A DNA stretch of 15,977 nt from Desulfobacterales bacterium (GCA_020345785.1 CP070771.1:287072-303048), one strand, 5' to 3'. Counted from the first letter of the stretch, positions 1 to 6,643 are shown. The notes: a model not told the origin generated them from the sequence alone. Numbers and translations: made by a program.

Positions 1-1
1 C

Positions 2-286
2 ACCCGCAAAGGCATCCGCATGGCCGGCGCCGCAGAGATGCACTACGGCTCGGCGGTGCTGCCCGGCGCCATGTTTTTGGTGGCTTACATCGGAGACGTG
101 CCGTTGCTGGGGGTGCCGGCCTGCGGTCTGTATCACCGCATCACGGTGCTGGACCTGGTATTGCCCAGAATTCTGGCCGGGGAAAAAGTCGGCAAAGCTG
201 AACTGGCCTTTTTAGGACATGGCGGGCTCTGCAAAGACTGCCCGGAATGCAGTTATCCGCATTGCCCCTTTGGAAAATGTATTTAA
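2..286 (+). CDS. C-terminal part of a molybdopterin-binding (MoCF-type) protein, 5' end outside the window
   Basis: The reading frame is open from base 2 and stops with TAA at 284-286, giving 94 residues. They align without gaps to residues 250-343 of the complete protein at 9993-11024, so this is the end of a full paralogue or a remnant whose start lies to the left. The segment covers the end of the MoCF/MoeA-like fold and a cysteine cluster at the C-terminus, C-x2-C-x2-C-x4-C, probably a metal site, with one further Cys (GKCI) next to the stop. The first 95 bases are identical to the other copy, while the last ~106 bases are only about 70 percent identical. Family membership is clear from the paralogue. 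Whether the gene is intact cannot be seen. Confidence 0.85.
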   Translation, partial: TRKGIRMAGAAEMHYGSAVLPGAMFLVAYIGDVPLLGVPACGLYHRITVLDLVLPRILAGEKVGKAELAFLGHGGLCKDCPECSYPHCPFGKCI

Positions 287-390
287 GGGAATGGATATTC
301 AAACCCCGCTGTGACTAAATCCGATAAAATTGCCGAAAAGCAAAAATCGCAGTAGATTTTGCAATCGACTATTACTATCTTGGAATCAAT

Positions 391-1290
391 ATGGATTTAC
401 TGCAGGTTATATTCCCGGTCGCAGGCATAAAAACCTATCTATTTATTCCGCCGGCGGTTGCGTTCATTATCTCTTTTTTCACCTCCATGGCCGGAATTTC
501 CGGGGCCTTTTTATTGCTCCCCTTTCAGATGAGCGTTCTGGGTTTCACCGCCCCATCGGTAACTTCCACGAATTTTCTGTTCAATGTGGTCGGCACACCA
601 GGCGGCGTATACCGCTATGCCAGAGAGGGTCGGTTCGTGTCGCCGTTAGCGATTTTGATCGTGAGCGGCATTATTCCCGGAGTCCTTATCGGTTATTACC
701 TTCGTATTATCTATCTGCCGGATCCAAAAACGTTCCAGTTTTTTATCGGCTGTGTCTTGTTGCTGATTGTCTTCAAGCTTCTAAAAGAAGCAACGAACAA
801 CAAGGCTTCGAAAACTATAGATAATCGCTCTCGCAACTATCGGGTCGATGGGGCGTCAATCGAAATGAAGACTGCCAGTTTTACTTTCAAAGGCAGATTG
901 TATTCTTTTGCAACCGCCAAGCTGCTCGGATTAGCCCTGGTGGTGGGTGTTATCGGCGGTGTTTACGGTATCGGCGGAGGTTCAATAATCGCGCCTTTTT
1001 TGATCACATTTTTCAGGCTGCCGGTACACGCCGTTGCCGGTGCCGTATTACTGGGAACTTTTGTCTCTTCGCTGGCTGGTGTGGCCTTTTACAGCCTCAT
1101 ACCGATCAATGGCGCGGTGGCCGCTCCGGACTGGCTGTTAGGCATGCTGTTTGGCATAGGGGGGCTGATGGGGATGTACCTGGGAGCCAGGGTGCAAAAA
1201 CATGCATCTGAACGCTGGATCAAACTGATTCTGGCAGGCGTAATTATTGTCGTGGCATTAAAATATATTCTGCGCTTTTTGGGCATATAA
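391..1290 (+). CDS. TauE/SafE (TSUP) family membrane permease
   Basis: This 299-residue integral membrane protein has about eight hydrophobic segments in two halves. A polar, basic loop near residues 130-165 separates them. The second half opens with the glycine-rich signature GGVYGIGGGSIIAPFL near residues 187-202, and the first half has the matching SMAGISGAFLLLPF near residues 29-42. This internal duplication is typical of the TauE/SafE (PF01925) family of sulfite, sulfonate or other organic anion exporters. Length is in the normal range. The start at 391 has only a weak upstream purine run (TTGGAA), so a nearby alternative start is possible. The gene lies 104 nt after the molybdopterin-binding gene end on the same strand and may be cotranscribed with it. 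The substrate cannot be told from sequence; sulfite or a sulfonate is a family-level guess. Confidence 0.88.
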   Translation: MDLLQVIFPVAGIKTYLFIPPAVAFIISFFTSMAGISGAFLLLPFQMSVLGFTAPSVTSTNFLFNVVGTPGGVYRYAREGRFVSPLAILIVSGIIPGVLIGYYLRIIYLPDPKTFQFFIGCVLLLIVFKLLKEATNNKASKTIDNRSRNYRVDGASIEMKTASFTFKGRLYSFATAKLLGLALVVGVIGGVYGIGGGSIIAPFLITFFRLPVHAVAGAVLLGTFVSSLAGVAFYSLIPINGAVAAPDWLLGMLFGIGGLMGMYLGARVQKHASERWIKLILAGVIIVVALKYILRFLGI

Positions 1291-1372
1291 ATCAGCGACC
1301 ACCAGCAGAGCTGAGGGTATGAGAAAGGCCCCTGGAAGGGGCCGGAACCAAGCTCTGTCACTGGTCGCTGAT
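1291..1372. repeat. 82-bp imperfect inverted-repeat element after the TauE gene (repeat A)
   Basis: The outer arms 1291-1312 and 1351-1372 are 22 bases each and pair with about four mismatches (ATCAGCGACCA at both outer ends). An inner 7-bp stem GGCCCCT/AGGGGCC lies at 1327-1343. The left arm and following bases (to about 1336) match 6477-6516 closely, so this is a dispersed element. It may fold and act as a processing or termination signal, but no T-run follows. Confidence 0.7.
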
Positions 1373-1654
1373 GTATATAAAGAATTTTGACGGCATCAAA
1401 GGTGTTTCAAACGAAAGCTTGTCCTTTTTAATTCTCGCCCCGCCGAAGCGGGATGACTTATGAATGGAGTTACTTTGGAGAAGTTTCACTCCCTCCGACC
1501 GCCACCCATGCAGGCGCTTCGCTTGCTTGGAAAAAATCGTTGAAATTAATTTGGACCGGGTATAATGAAGATAAGGTTGGAATACACCTGTCCCCAGAAT
1601 GGCGGCAATAATCCTATCACCCTCTTCATTAACCCTTTTCCGAAAGGAGCCGAC
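1373..1654 (+). other. Intergenic region before the CMD-family gene
   Basis: Together with the repeat at 1291-1372 this makes about 360 bases without a convincing gene. It holds a GC-rich patch (1436-1455) and a sigma70-like promoter at 1540-1566. An upstream in-frame ATG at 1565 would extend the next gene by 30 residues. It overlaps the -10 box and has no ribosome binding site, so it was not used. Confidence 0.6.
1540..1566 (+). promoter_or_regulatory. Possible sigma70-type promoter for the CMD-family gene
   Basis: TTGAAA at 1540-1545 and a perfect TATAAT at 1561-1566 are separated by 15 nt, slightly short of the usual 16-18. The boxes sit about 90 nt upstream of the ATG at 1655. The call rests on consensus match only. 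Confidence 0.4.
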
Positions 1655-1966
1655 ATGTATCTCCCCAAAGTCTACGAAAAGTTTTCAAGCCAATTCCCGG
1701 ATGTTTTTAAAGATTTTAACACCCTAGGGAAGACCTGCCGGGCTGCTGGTCCTTTGGACCCCAAATGCCAGGACCTTATCAAACTAGGTATCGCCATCGG
1801 CGCAAACTCGAGGGGAGCGGTCATGTCCAGCACCCGTAAGGCGTTGGAATCTGGTGCCACCAAGGAAGAAGTTGTCCACGCCGTTTTGCTGTCTTTAACG
1901 ACCACCGGTTTTCCCAATATGATCGCCGCCCTGCAATGGGTGGACTCCGTGCTGGAGGAAGCCTGA
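1655..1966 (+). CDS. Carboxymuconolactone decarboxylase (AhpD-like) family protein without the CxxC pair
   Basis: The 103-residue protein starts at ATG 1655, which follows an excellent ribosome binding site (AAAGGAG, 1643-1649). The family pattern is visible: DLIKLGIAIGANSRGAV, then ALESGATKEEVVHAVLLS and FPNMIAALQWVDS. These are the helices of the CMD/AhpD fold (PF02627), which normally forms trimers or hexamers. Redox-active members carry CxxCxxxH at the position occupied here by SRGAVMSSTRKA. Only Cys26 and Cys35 are present and neither forms a CxxC. AhpD-type peroxidase activity is therefore unlikely, and a decarboxylase-like or unknown function fits better. Related CxxC-less proteins are common in anaerobes. 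It appears monocistronic with its own promoter-like sequence. Confidence 0.85.
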   Translation: MYLPKVYEKFSSQFPDVFKDFNTLGKTCRAAGPLDPKCQDLIKLGIAIGANSRGAVMSSTRKALESGATKEEVVHAVLLSLTTTGFPNMIAALQWVDSVLEEA

Positions 1967-1973
1967 CTTTAGC

Positions 1974-2001
1974 AATGAATATTGAAGATTGAAAATTGAA
2001 T
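1974..2001. repeat. Degenerate heptanucleotide repeat tract (ATTGAAN)
   Basis: Four consecutive 7-mers are read in phase: AATGAAT, ATTGAAG, ATTGAAA, ATTGAAT. The tract lies directly after the CMD-family stop codon and before the GAAGTCGCT motif repeat at 2009-2037. Confidence 0.7.
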
Positions 2002-2008
2002 ATTTATT

Positions 2009-2037
2009 GAAGTCGCTGCGCTCTGCTTTTTTATAAC
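2009..2037 (+). repeat. Short dispersed repeat (GAAGTCGCT...TATAAC), copy 1
   Basis: The 29 bases match 5386-5414 at 23 of 29 positions without gaps (shared GAAGTCGCT start, GCTC core and ATAAC end). Both copies follow a heptad tract within a few bases, which suggests a composite repeat. Confidence 0.55.
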
Positions 2038-2184
2038 TGATTATAGAACAGGTAAAGCCCTAAAAGCTAAAAAAAGTATGCGAAGCACAAACTAATTTAT
2101 CCGCCGAGCGTTGGGTTTAACGATTTTCTGTAAGGGGCTGAAAATATTAGTGGACCTGTATCAGCTAGTTATCAGGGCGGAGAA

Positions 2185-2228
2185 ATTAAAAAACAAACTC
2201 CGCTCCAGGAAATCCTGGAGCGGAGTTT
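2185..2228 (-). terminator. Rho-independent terminator of the NapC-like/octaheme cytochrome operon
   Basis: A perfect 16-bp stem pairs 2195-2210 with 2213-2228 around a tiny loop. On the minus strand it is followed by GTTTTTTAATTT. It lies 35 nt beyond the octaheme cytochrome stop codon. The stem is also preceded and followed by A/T runs on the plus strand, so it could act on transcripts from the left too. Confidence 0.9.
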
Positions 2229-2263
2229 TGCTTAAGTGAGCCTATCAGGGAAAAAGTCCCCGG

Positions 2264-3664
2264 TTATTCGGGAAAAATCTCTACCGGCCGCTTGGTATTG
2301 CCGGTGGCATTGGGATAGGGACTCCAGATATAGGCCTTCTCGCCGGTTTTGAGTAAATGATTGGCTTCTTCCATAAAAGCGTTGAAGCGATTTTTAACCT
2401 CGTAAAAACCATGCCACCAGGCATAGTCCGGAGCCATCATCATCGCACCCATGCGGGCCCGTCGGCCCTCGTGGTGCCAGATCTCGTAGTACTGCAGCTC
2501 CAGATGCTCGTCGAAGAACGTCTTCTTGTCCAGCAGCCCTTTCTCGTAAAGCTCGTCCAGTTTGGCCTTGACCGGTTTGAAATAGATCTCGTTGTATTCT
2601 TCCACCGCTTTGTCAAAGCCGTTGTAGAAGTCGTTGATCCAGGAGTCGCCGTGACACTGCTGGCAGATGGCTTTCATTTTGTCCCGCTCCGTCTTCCAAT
2701 CTGATTTGGCCGGAAACGGTTTGAAATCCTGCGGACGAACGGTCAGCGGTGCCTGGGTTTCCCAGGAAAGCCGCTCGGTGACGTCATGACTGGTGAAGAC
2801 CTTACCGGAGCCCGAAATGTGACAGGCCGCGCAGGTGGGCGCCCGATAGTCAACACCGGCCGTCCAGGTGCCGCCGGCCGCGTTAAAATTGTATTCGCGC
2901 TTGTAGGCGTGATATATGGTCCCGTGCTTGGACTCCTCATAAATTTCAATCTGGGGATGATCGGGACCCAGATGACACTGGTCGCAGGCTTCCGGCATGC
3001 GGGCTTCCGCCACCGAAAAGCGATGACGTGTATGGCAGGAGGTGCAGGCACCCTTGCTGCCATCGACGTTGAGGCGGCCGACACCGGCGTTGGGCCAGGT
3101 GTTGGGATCGATGTCGCCGTTTTCGTCGATTTTTATCACCGTACCGTGACAGTTGAAGCATCCGGTCTTGCGTTCGTTGTCGGAGTTCATGCCCTTGTTC
3201 AGCCAGGGATCCAGCTTCCACATGATCTCGATCGTGTTGGCATGCTTGGAGCGGCTGTACTGGGCGGCCTCGTCGGGATGGCAGCGCGAGCAGTCCTTGG
3301 GCGTCACGATGGAAGCGATAGGCACCTTGTACTTGTCCTCCCCATAGGGCAGGTCCGATCGGCTGTAGTACTTCTCGTGTCCCTTGGCGATATCCGTATC
3401 GCCGGGCTGCACTAGGTGGCAGTCCAAACAGGATATATTGGCGTTTGCATGGCGGCTTTTGGCCCAATCAGCAAACAGTCCCGGTGTGGTGGCACGATGA
3501 CACTCGATACAGGCAACCGCCGCCGGCGGGACGCTGCGCTCAATGCGATATTCTTTTACTGTGGGAAAATTGGCCTGCTGGGCCGGCACCGTCGCGGGTG
3601 CGGCGCACAGCAATGACAATATGACCATCGCCTCGACTATCCGTATGAGTGGCATCTTTTCCAT
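2264..3664 (-). CDS. Octaheme c-type cytochrome, hydroxylamine oxidoreductase family (HAO-like, possible nitrite/hydroxylamine reductase)
   Basis: The 466-residue protein has an N-terminal signal peptide (hydrophobic residues about 9-28, APAQQ cleavage region) and eight CxxCH heme motifs at Cys52, 79, 125, 169, 207, 227, 278 and 334. A long heme-free helical C-terminus follows, with YYEIWHHEGRRARMGA (392-407) and APDYAWWHGFYEV (411-423). Eight CxxCH motifs plus this tail are the layout of the HAO family. Relatives oxidise hydroxylamine or hydrazine, or, in epsilonproteobacterial Hao, reduce nitrite and hydroxylamine to ammonium. A membrane quinol dehydrogenase gene 113 nt upstream favours the reductive direction. 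Tyr414 and Tyr421 are candidates for the heme P460 cross-link tyrosine; an alignment is needed to tell. The start has an ideal site (AAGGAGG, 7 nt before ATG). The location is periplasmic. Family is certain, reaction direction is inferred. Confidence 0.9.
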   Translation of the reverse strand: MEKMPLIRIVEAMVILSLLCAAPATVPAQQANFPTVKEYRIERSVPPAAVACIECHRATTPGLFADWAKSRHANANISCLDCHLVQPGDTDIAKGHEKYYSRSDLPYGEDKYKVPIASIVTPKDCSRCHPDEAAQYSRSKHANTIEIMWKLDPWLNKGMNSDNERKTGCFNCHGTVIKIDENGDIDPNTWPNAGVGRLNVDGSKGACTSCHTRHRFSVAEARMPEACDQCHLGPDHPQIEIYEESKHGTIYHAYKREYNFNAAGGTWTAGVDYRAPTCAACHISGSGKVFTSHDVTERLSWETQAPLTVRPQDFKPFPAKSDWKTERDKMKAICQQCHGDSWINDFYNGFDKAVEEYNEIYFKPVKAKLDELYEKGLLDKKTFFDEHLELQYYEIWHHEGRRARMGAMMMAPDYAWWHGFYEVKNRFNAFMEEANHLLKTGEKAYIWSPYPNATGNTKRPVEIFPE

Positions 3665-3777
3665 TTACCAACCTCCTTTCGGGTTTACGGTAGAATCAAA
3701 CCGGTGGAATTCAACCGGACAAGTTTATAAGGTTTGCCCTTCTGATCTATGGCCTGGATTTCGATCTGGATGCAGTT

Positions 3778-4401
3778 TCAAAATTTTATGCCAAGCGCCT
3801 CCACCCGCAGGCCCTTGGCCTGGTAAGGCAGTTTGCGGTATTGACGGTACATGACGATAGTTTTGTCGTTGTGGACCAGGTCATAATGGCAGTCCACGCA
3901 CTTTTTCTCGTAGCCCGGCCGGGCGTACAGTACTGAACGATGGGCCAGCATTGCCCCGCGGCTGTTGGGCATGTTCAGCAGATTGCGATGGCATTTCTGG
4001 CACTGGTCGTTGTCTGAAGCAGCATAGGCCGACTGGCGGGCCTTTTCACGATCGTAAGGCTCACCTAAGAAATGAAGCACGACATCTTTGAGGCCGTGGT
4101 AGGTTTTGGCGAAGAAGAAATCAAGTGTATCCTGGGGTGCCGGCAGGTGACAGTCCATGCAGTCCACCACAACGCCCACCGCGTTGTTGGTATGGGTGGA
4201 CGCACGCCAGGCCCTCACCGCCGGCTTGATTTCGTGACACAAGGCACAGAAGTCGGGCGTCGAGGTGCGGACCATGGAGTAATAGCTGATGCTGAACAAC
4301 GGAAAGGCGATCAGGATACCGATTACGATGAAAAGGACGGATTTTATGATGCTTCCCCTGAAAGGCTTTTTCCCCTTGGCTGCAGTGCCGTCCTCTTTCA
4401 T
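3778..4401 (-). CDS. NapC/NrfH-family tetraheme cytochrome c, membrane quinol dehydrogenase
   Basis: The 207-residue protein starts at ATG 4401 behind TAGGAGGGG; a longer frame to 4431 lacks such a site. It has one transmembrane helix near residues 19-38 with a basic cytoplasmic N-terminus, and four CxxCH motifs at Cys52, 81, 134 and 168. This is the NapC/NirT/NrfH architecture: the anchor takes electrons from menaquinol and passes them to a periplasmic partner. The octaheme cytochrome follows 113 nt downstream on the same strand, so it is the likely partner, as in hao gene pairs of nitrate ammonifiers. Oddity: the first heme motif reads CALCHEI, whereas NrfH/NapC proteins usually carry CxxCHxM with Met as axial ligand of heme 1. 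Here that position is Ile54+4 (residue 58), so another ligand is needed. Confidence 0.9.
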   Translation of the reverse strand: MKEDGTAAKGKKPFRGSIIKSVLFIVIGILIAFPLFSISYYSMVRTSTPDFCALCHEIKPAVRAWRASTHTNNAVGVVVDCMDCHLPAPQDTLDFFFAKTYHGLKDVVLHFLGEPYDREKARQSAYAASDNDQCQKCHRNLLNMPNSRGAMLAHRSVLYARPGYEKKCVDCHYDLVHNDKTIVMYRQYRKLPYQAKGLRVEALGIKF

Positions 4402-4502
4402 AGCCCCTCCTAAGCGGTAGGTCCATTCCAACGGTGAAACAACCGGGTCATGGCTTTCACCAACTGAAATTTTACCAAAATGGCGGTAACAAGTTAACGG
4501 TT

Positions 4503-4551
4503 GATGCCATCATGTCATTACCCGGAATTGATAATTAAAAACGATGGCATC
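4503..4551. promoter_or_regulatory. Pair of GATG-N-CATC palindromes, putative operator
   Basis: GATGCCATC (4503-4511) and GATGGCATC (4543-4551) are each palindromic around one base and are reverse complements of each other. Their centres are 40 nt apart, about four helical turns, 105-150 nt upstream of the tetraheme gene start. The binding protein is unknown. The response regulator or the ModE-type protein are local candidates. Confidence 0.4.
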
Positions 4552-4583
4552 CGTCAAGCATCAGAATTGTAAAAGTTGTAACA

Positions 4584-4652
4584 TCCCAATTGAGCGAAAA
4601 GACGGCTCAATTGGGAGTAAATTTTTATTTGCCCGTTAGGCAAATAAAAATT
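4584..4652. other. Two tandem perfect hairpins
   Basis: Hairpin 1 pairs TCCCAATTGAGC (4584-4595) with 4605-4616 around a 9-nt loop. Hairpin 2 pairs AATTTTTATTTGCC (4620-4633) with 4639-4652 around a 5-nt loop. They are three bases apart. They follow the ModE-type stop codon on the minus strand and precede the cytochrome operon. They could terminate the regulator transcript or form an RNA leader, but neither is followed by a clean T-run on the minus strand. Confidence 0.6.
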
Positions 4653-4704
4653 CCATCGGGGTTATCGGAGAAGTCCAAGAATGGACATTTTTAGAAACGC
4701 TCAA

Positions 4705-5034
4705 TTAATCGAACATTGTGTTGAATATATTATCGTCCGAGGCCATACATCTTTTTTCTAAAAGCCTGTATTTTTCCAACAGTTCCTTGCCATAGCGGGT
4801 AAGGCGGGTACCCTCTTTGCGATCAGCATGCACGATTTTTTTGTCCAGGTGTTTTTCGGTGGCTTTTATCTTGCTCCAGACACCTTTGTAGGACATTTTC
4901 ATGACTTTGGCGGCCTGGTTAATGGAGCCGGTCTTTTCAATGTTCTCCAGAATTTCCGCCCGACCTTTGCCGATGATGATATTGCCATCCTCGTCTACTA
5001 TCCAATGGCTTGACCTAAGTTTGAGTTTGGCCAT
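4705..5034 (-). CDS. ModE-type winged-helix transcriptional regulator, DNA-binding domain only
   Basis: The 109-residue protein starts at ATG 5034 behind AAAGGG; a longer frame to 5085 has no site. It matches the N-terminal domain of ModE (LysR-like HTH, COG2005): GRAEILENIEKTGSINQAAK then MSYKGVWSKIKATEK, with the helix-turn-helix near residues 36-61 and the wing ending in EGTRLTRYGKELLEKY. The molybdate-binding (TOBE/MOP) domains of full ModE are missing, so direct molybdate sensing is doubtful. Such one-domain members are frequent beside molybdoenzyme genes. Molybdenum-linked genes lie in this window (NapA, FmdE-like and molybdopterin-binding proteins), and the cytochrome operon is the nearest downstream target. 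Its ligand and regulon are not known. Confidence 0.85.
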   Translation of the reverse strand: MAKLKLRSSHWIVDEDGNIIIGKGRAEILENIEKTGSINQAAKVMKMSYKGVWSKIKATEKHLDKKIVHADRKEGTRLTRYGKELLEKYRLLEKRCMASDDNIFNTMFD

Positions 5035-5275
5035 GGTTACCCTTTTGAAAAGCGAACCGCAGAATATTGAATACCCGCCTGCCATGCATAGTGCTTTGGG
5101 ATGACATACGTTTTAATTATCAATCGGAGTCTAACCTTTGCCCCGGACGAGATTCAAGGCATTGCGGGCAGGTCGAATATCGAAGGAATGTATCCTGTCC
5201 ATTTTATTAAAAAGCGTTCCACCCTCTGCCGTCTGCCTTTGATAAATTTCCTACATCTTACCCCCCTATGCCATG

Positions 5276-5349
5276 CGCCATGGGCACGCCTGATCCAGCA
5301 TCCTTCATTTTAGAATCGTGCCTCACAACTCGCAACCCGCGACCGATTC
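5276..5349. repeat. Heptad tracts CTATGCC and CTCNCAA
   Basis: In-phase 7-mers CTATGCC, ATGCGCC, ATGGGCA occupy 5276-5296. A second tract, CTCACAA, CTCGCAA, CCCGCGA, CCGATTC, occupies 5322-5349. Confidence 0.55.
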
Positions 5350-5352
5350 AAA

Positions 5353-5380
5353 TGACAATTGACAATTGACTATCGACTAA
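5353..5380. repeat. Heptad tract TGACAAT
   Basis: Four in-phase 7-mers are read: TGACAAT, TGACAAT, TGACTAT, CGACTAA. The tract directly precedes the short dispersed repeat at 5386. Confidence 0.7.
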
Positions 5381-5385
5381 TTATG

Positions 5386-5414
5386 GAAGTCGCTTTGCTC
5401 AGTCTTTTGATAAC
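5386..5414 (+). repeat. Short dispersed repeat (GAAGTCGCT...GATAAC), copy 2
   Basis: It is the gapless 29-nt counterpart of 2009-2037 with 23 identities. It again lies just after a heptad tract. Confidence 0.55.
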
Positions 5415-5438
5415 ATTTTAAAAAAGATAGAATTCCTT

Positions 5439-5511
5439 CATTCGACATTCGTCACTCGTCATTCGTCAATGCGTTAGCCTATCACCCCGCAACACGTAAC
5501 ACGTAACACGC
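5439..5511. repeat. Heptad tracts CATTCGT and AACACGT
   Basis: CATTCGA, CATTCGT, CACTCGT, CATTCGT, CAATGCG occupy 5439-5473 in perfect phase. AACACGT, AACACGT, AACACGC occupy 5491-5511. They end 10 nt before the response regulator stop codon. Confidence 0.75.
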
Positions 5512-5520
5512 ACCCAGCAT

Positions 5521-6228
5521 CTACCCCGCTTGAAACTTATACCCCACCCCGGCCACCGTGACAATGTACTCCGGTTGGTCGACTTCGGTCTCGATCTTTT
5601 TTCTCAGCCGCTGCACGTGCACATCGACGGCACGGCTGGTTTGATACAGCTGGGAATCACGCCAGATCTGCTGCTGAATGAAATCGCGCGAAAGCACTTC
5701 ACCGGGATAGGAAACAAACAGCGCCAGCAGTTCAAATTCAGTTTTGGTCAACTTAACATCGACACCGCGCACCTTCAGGGTACGTGATTTGAAGTTTATG
5801 GCAAGGTCCTCGAACTCGTAATGATCCTTAACGAGGCTTCTTTCGACACGCTTAAAGATGGATTTGATGCGGGCGGACAGCTCCAAAAAATTAAACGGTT
5901 TGACAATGTAATCGTCGGCCCCGCATTCCAGCCCCAGCACCTTGTCCGACACGCCGTCCCGAGCCGTCAGCATGATAATCGGGAAATCAAATTCACGCCG
6001 CATGATCTGACAGGCTTTGATTCCGTCAATGTCCGGCAGGTTTAAATCAAGGATAATTAAATCCGGTCTTTGCTCTCTGGCCAATTGCAAACAGGTGCGG
6101 CCGTCCAGGGCAGTCAGCACCTCATATCCGTCAAGTTCCAGATTCCCCCTGATGGTCTGGACGATATCTTTATCATCATCAACGACAAGGATGCGATATT
6201 TAGCGGGTTGGGTAACCTTCGGCATCAT
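5521..6228 (-). CDS. OmpR/PhoB-family response regulator
   Basis: The 235-residue protein has an N-terminal receiver domain with acidic residues D17-D19, the phosphoacceptor D61 (LIILDLNLPDIDG), T88 (IIMLTAR) and K110 (DDYIVKPF). A C-terminal winged-helix DNA-binding domain (about 135-233) shows KLTKTEFELLALF and the typical VDVHVQRLRKKIE and VAGVGYKF signatures. All catalytic positions are present, so it should be phosphorylated normally. Two adjacent ATG codons open the frame and the ribosome binding site is weak. The nearest histidine kinase gene is divergent (7014-8621), separated by a repeat-filled spacer, and is the likely partner. Targets are unknown. The cytochrome operon downstream and napDA are candidates by context only. 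Confidence 0.95.
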   Translation of the reverse strand: MMPKVTQPAKYRILVVDDDKDIVQTIRGNLELDGYEVLTALDGRTCLQLAREQRPDLIILDLNLPDIDGIKACQIMRREFDFPIIMLTARDGVSDKVLGLECGADDYIVKPFNFLELSARIKSIFKRVERSLVKDHYEFEDLAINFKSRTLKVRGVDVKLTKTEFELLALFVSYPGEVLSRDFIQQQIWRDSQLYQTSRAVDVHVQRLRKKIETEVDQPEYIVTVAGVGYKFQAG

Positions 6229-6476
6229 AGGGTGTATACAATTTGTTAAATTCGAACATCCCGGCCTTTAACTCATCCGCCCTGAAAAATGGCATGTTCA
6301 GAGTTTTACATTGGCACTACGGCGCCTTGTGTGCAAGGAAATTTTCGATATGCAATTAAATTGTTACAGATTTAACATCGCTTTTACAATACGAACTATT
6401 GACACTCCAGGGTTTATTCCGTGATGTCCTTGTCGCCTCCAACCTAAGGTTGGTCCGGACAAAATCCGGTCGGAAA

Positions 6477-6643
6477 ATCAGCAATCACCAGCAGAGTTGG
6501 GGGTATGAGGAAGGCCAATGGTTATGGGTTTGCCCGATCCTGCGCCAAGGCTTGAATATTTAATACTGCAACGGTATTTTTCGATTTTTTTTGATACTAA
6601 TTGATTATAACTCCACGGCCAATAATCGTTGGCCGTATGAATA
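6477..6643 (+). repeat. Dispersed intergenic repeat, copy B
   Basis: Bases 6511-6643 match 12551-12684 at roughly 85 percent with a single 1-nt gap. Bases 6477-6516 match the left arm of the element at 1290-1336. The shared core contains CGCCAAGGCTTGAAT-like and ATCGTTGGCCG-like segments. No reading frame is conserved between copies, so this is a non-coding repeat. Confidence 0.8.

Larger units (their letters stand above)
4402..4704. other. Regulatory intergenic region upstream of the tetraheme/octaheme operon
   Basis: About 300 bases between the ModE-type gene and the cytochrome operon hold no convincing ORF. They contain two tandem hairpins (4584-4652) and two GATG-N-CATC palindromes (4503-4511, 4543-4551). 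The operon promoter must lie here or further upstream, but no clear -35/-10 pair was found. Confidence 0.6.
5035..5520. other. Repeat-rich intergenic region with heptad tracts
   Basis: No convincing gene is present; short ORFs here lack ribosome binding sites and run across repeats. From 5276 to 5511 the DNA is largely a mosaic of degenerate tandem 7-mers of different sequence, interrupted by the short repeat at 5386-5414. The region before 5200 shows nothing recognisable. Confidence 0.6.

Noticed and set aside
330..824. 164-codon plus-strand frame overlapping the TauE gene
   Set aside because: The TauE frame has family signatures and membrane segments; this one is arginine/serine rich with no motif and lies in another frame.
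1327..1343. GC-rich hairpin as terminator of the TauE gene
   Set aside because: No T-run follows and it is the core of a larger dispersed inverted-repeat element.
2786..3415. 209-codon plus-strand frame opposite the octaheme cytochrome
   Set aside because: It is the antisense shadow of a gene with eight CxxCH motifs; its composition is an artefact of high-GC codons.
5276..5511. CRISPR-like repetition
   Set aside because: Units are 7 nt, degenerate and without spacers, and no cas gene is nearby, so this is not a CRISPR array.
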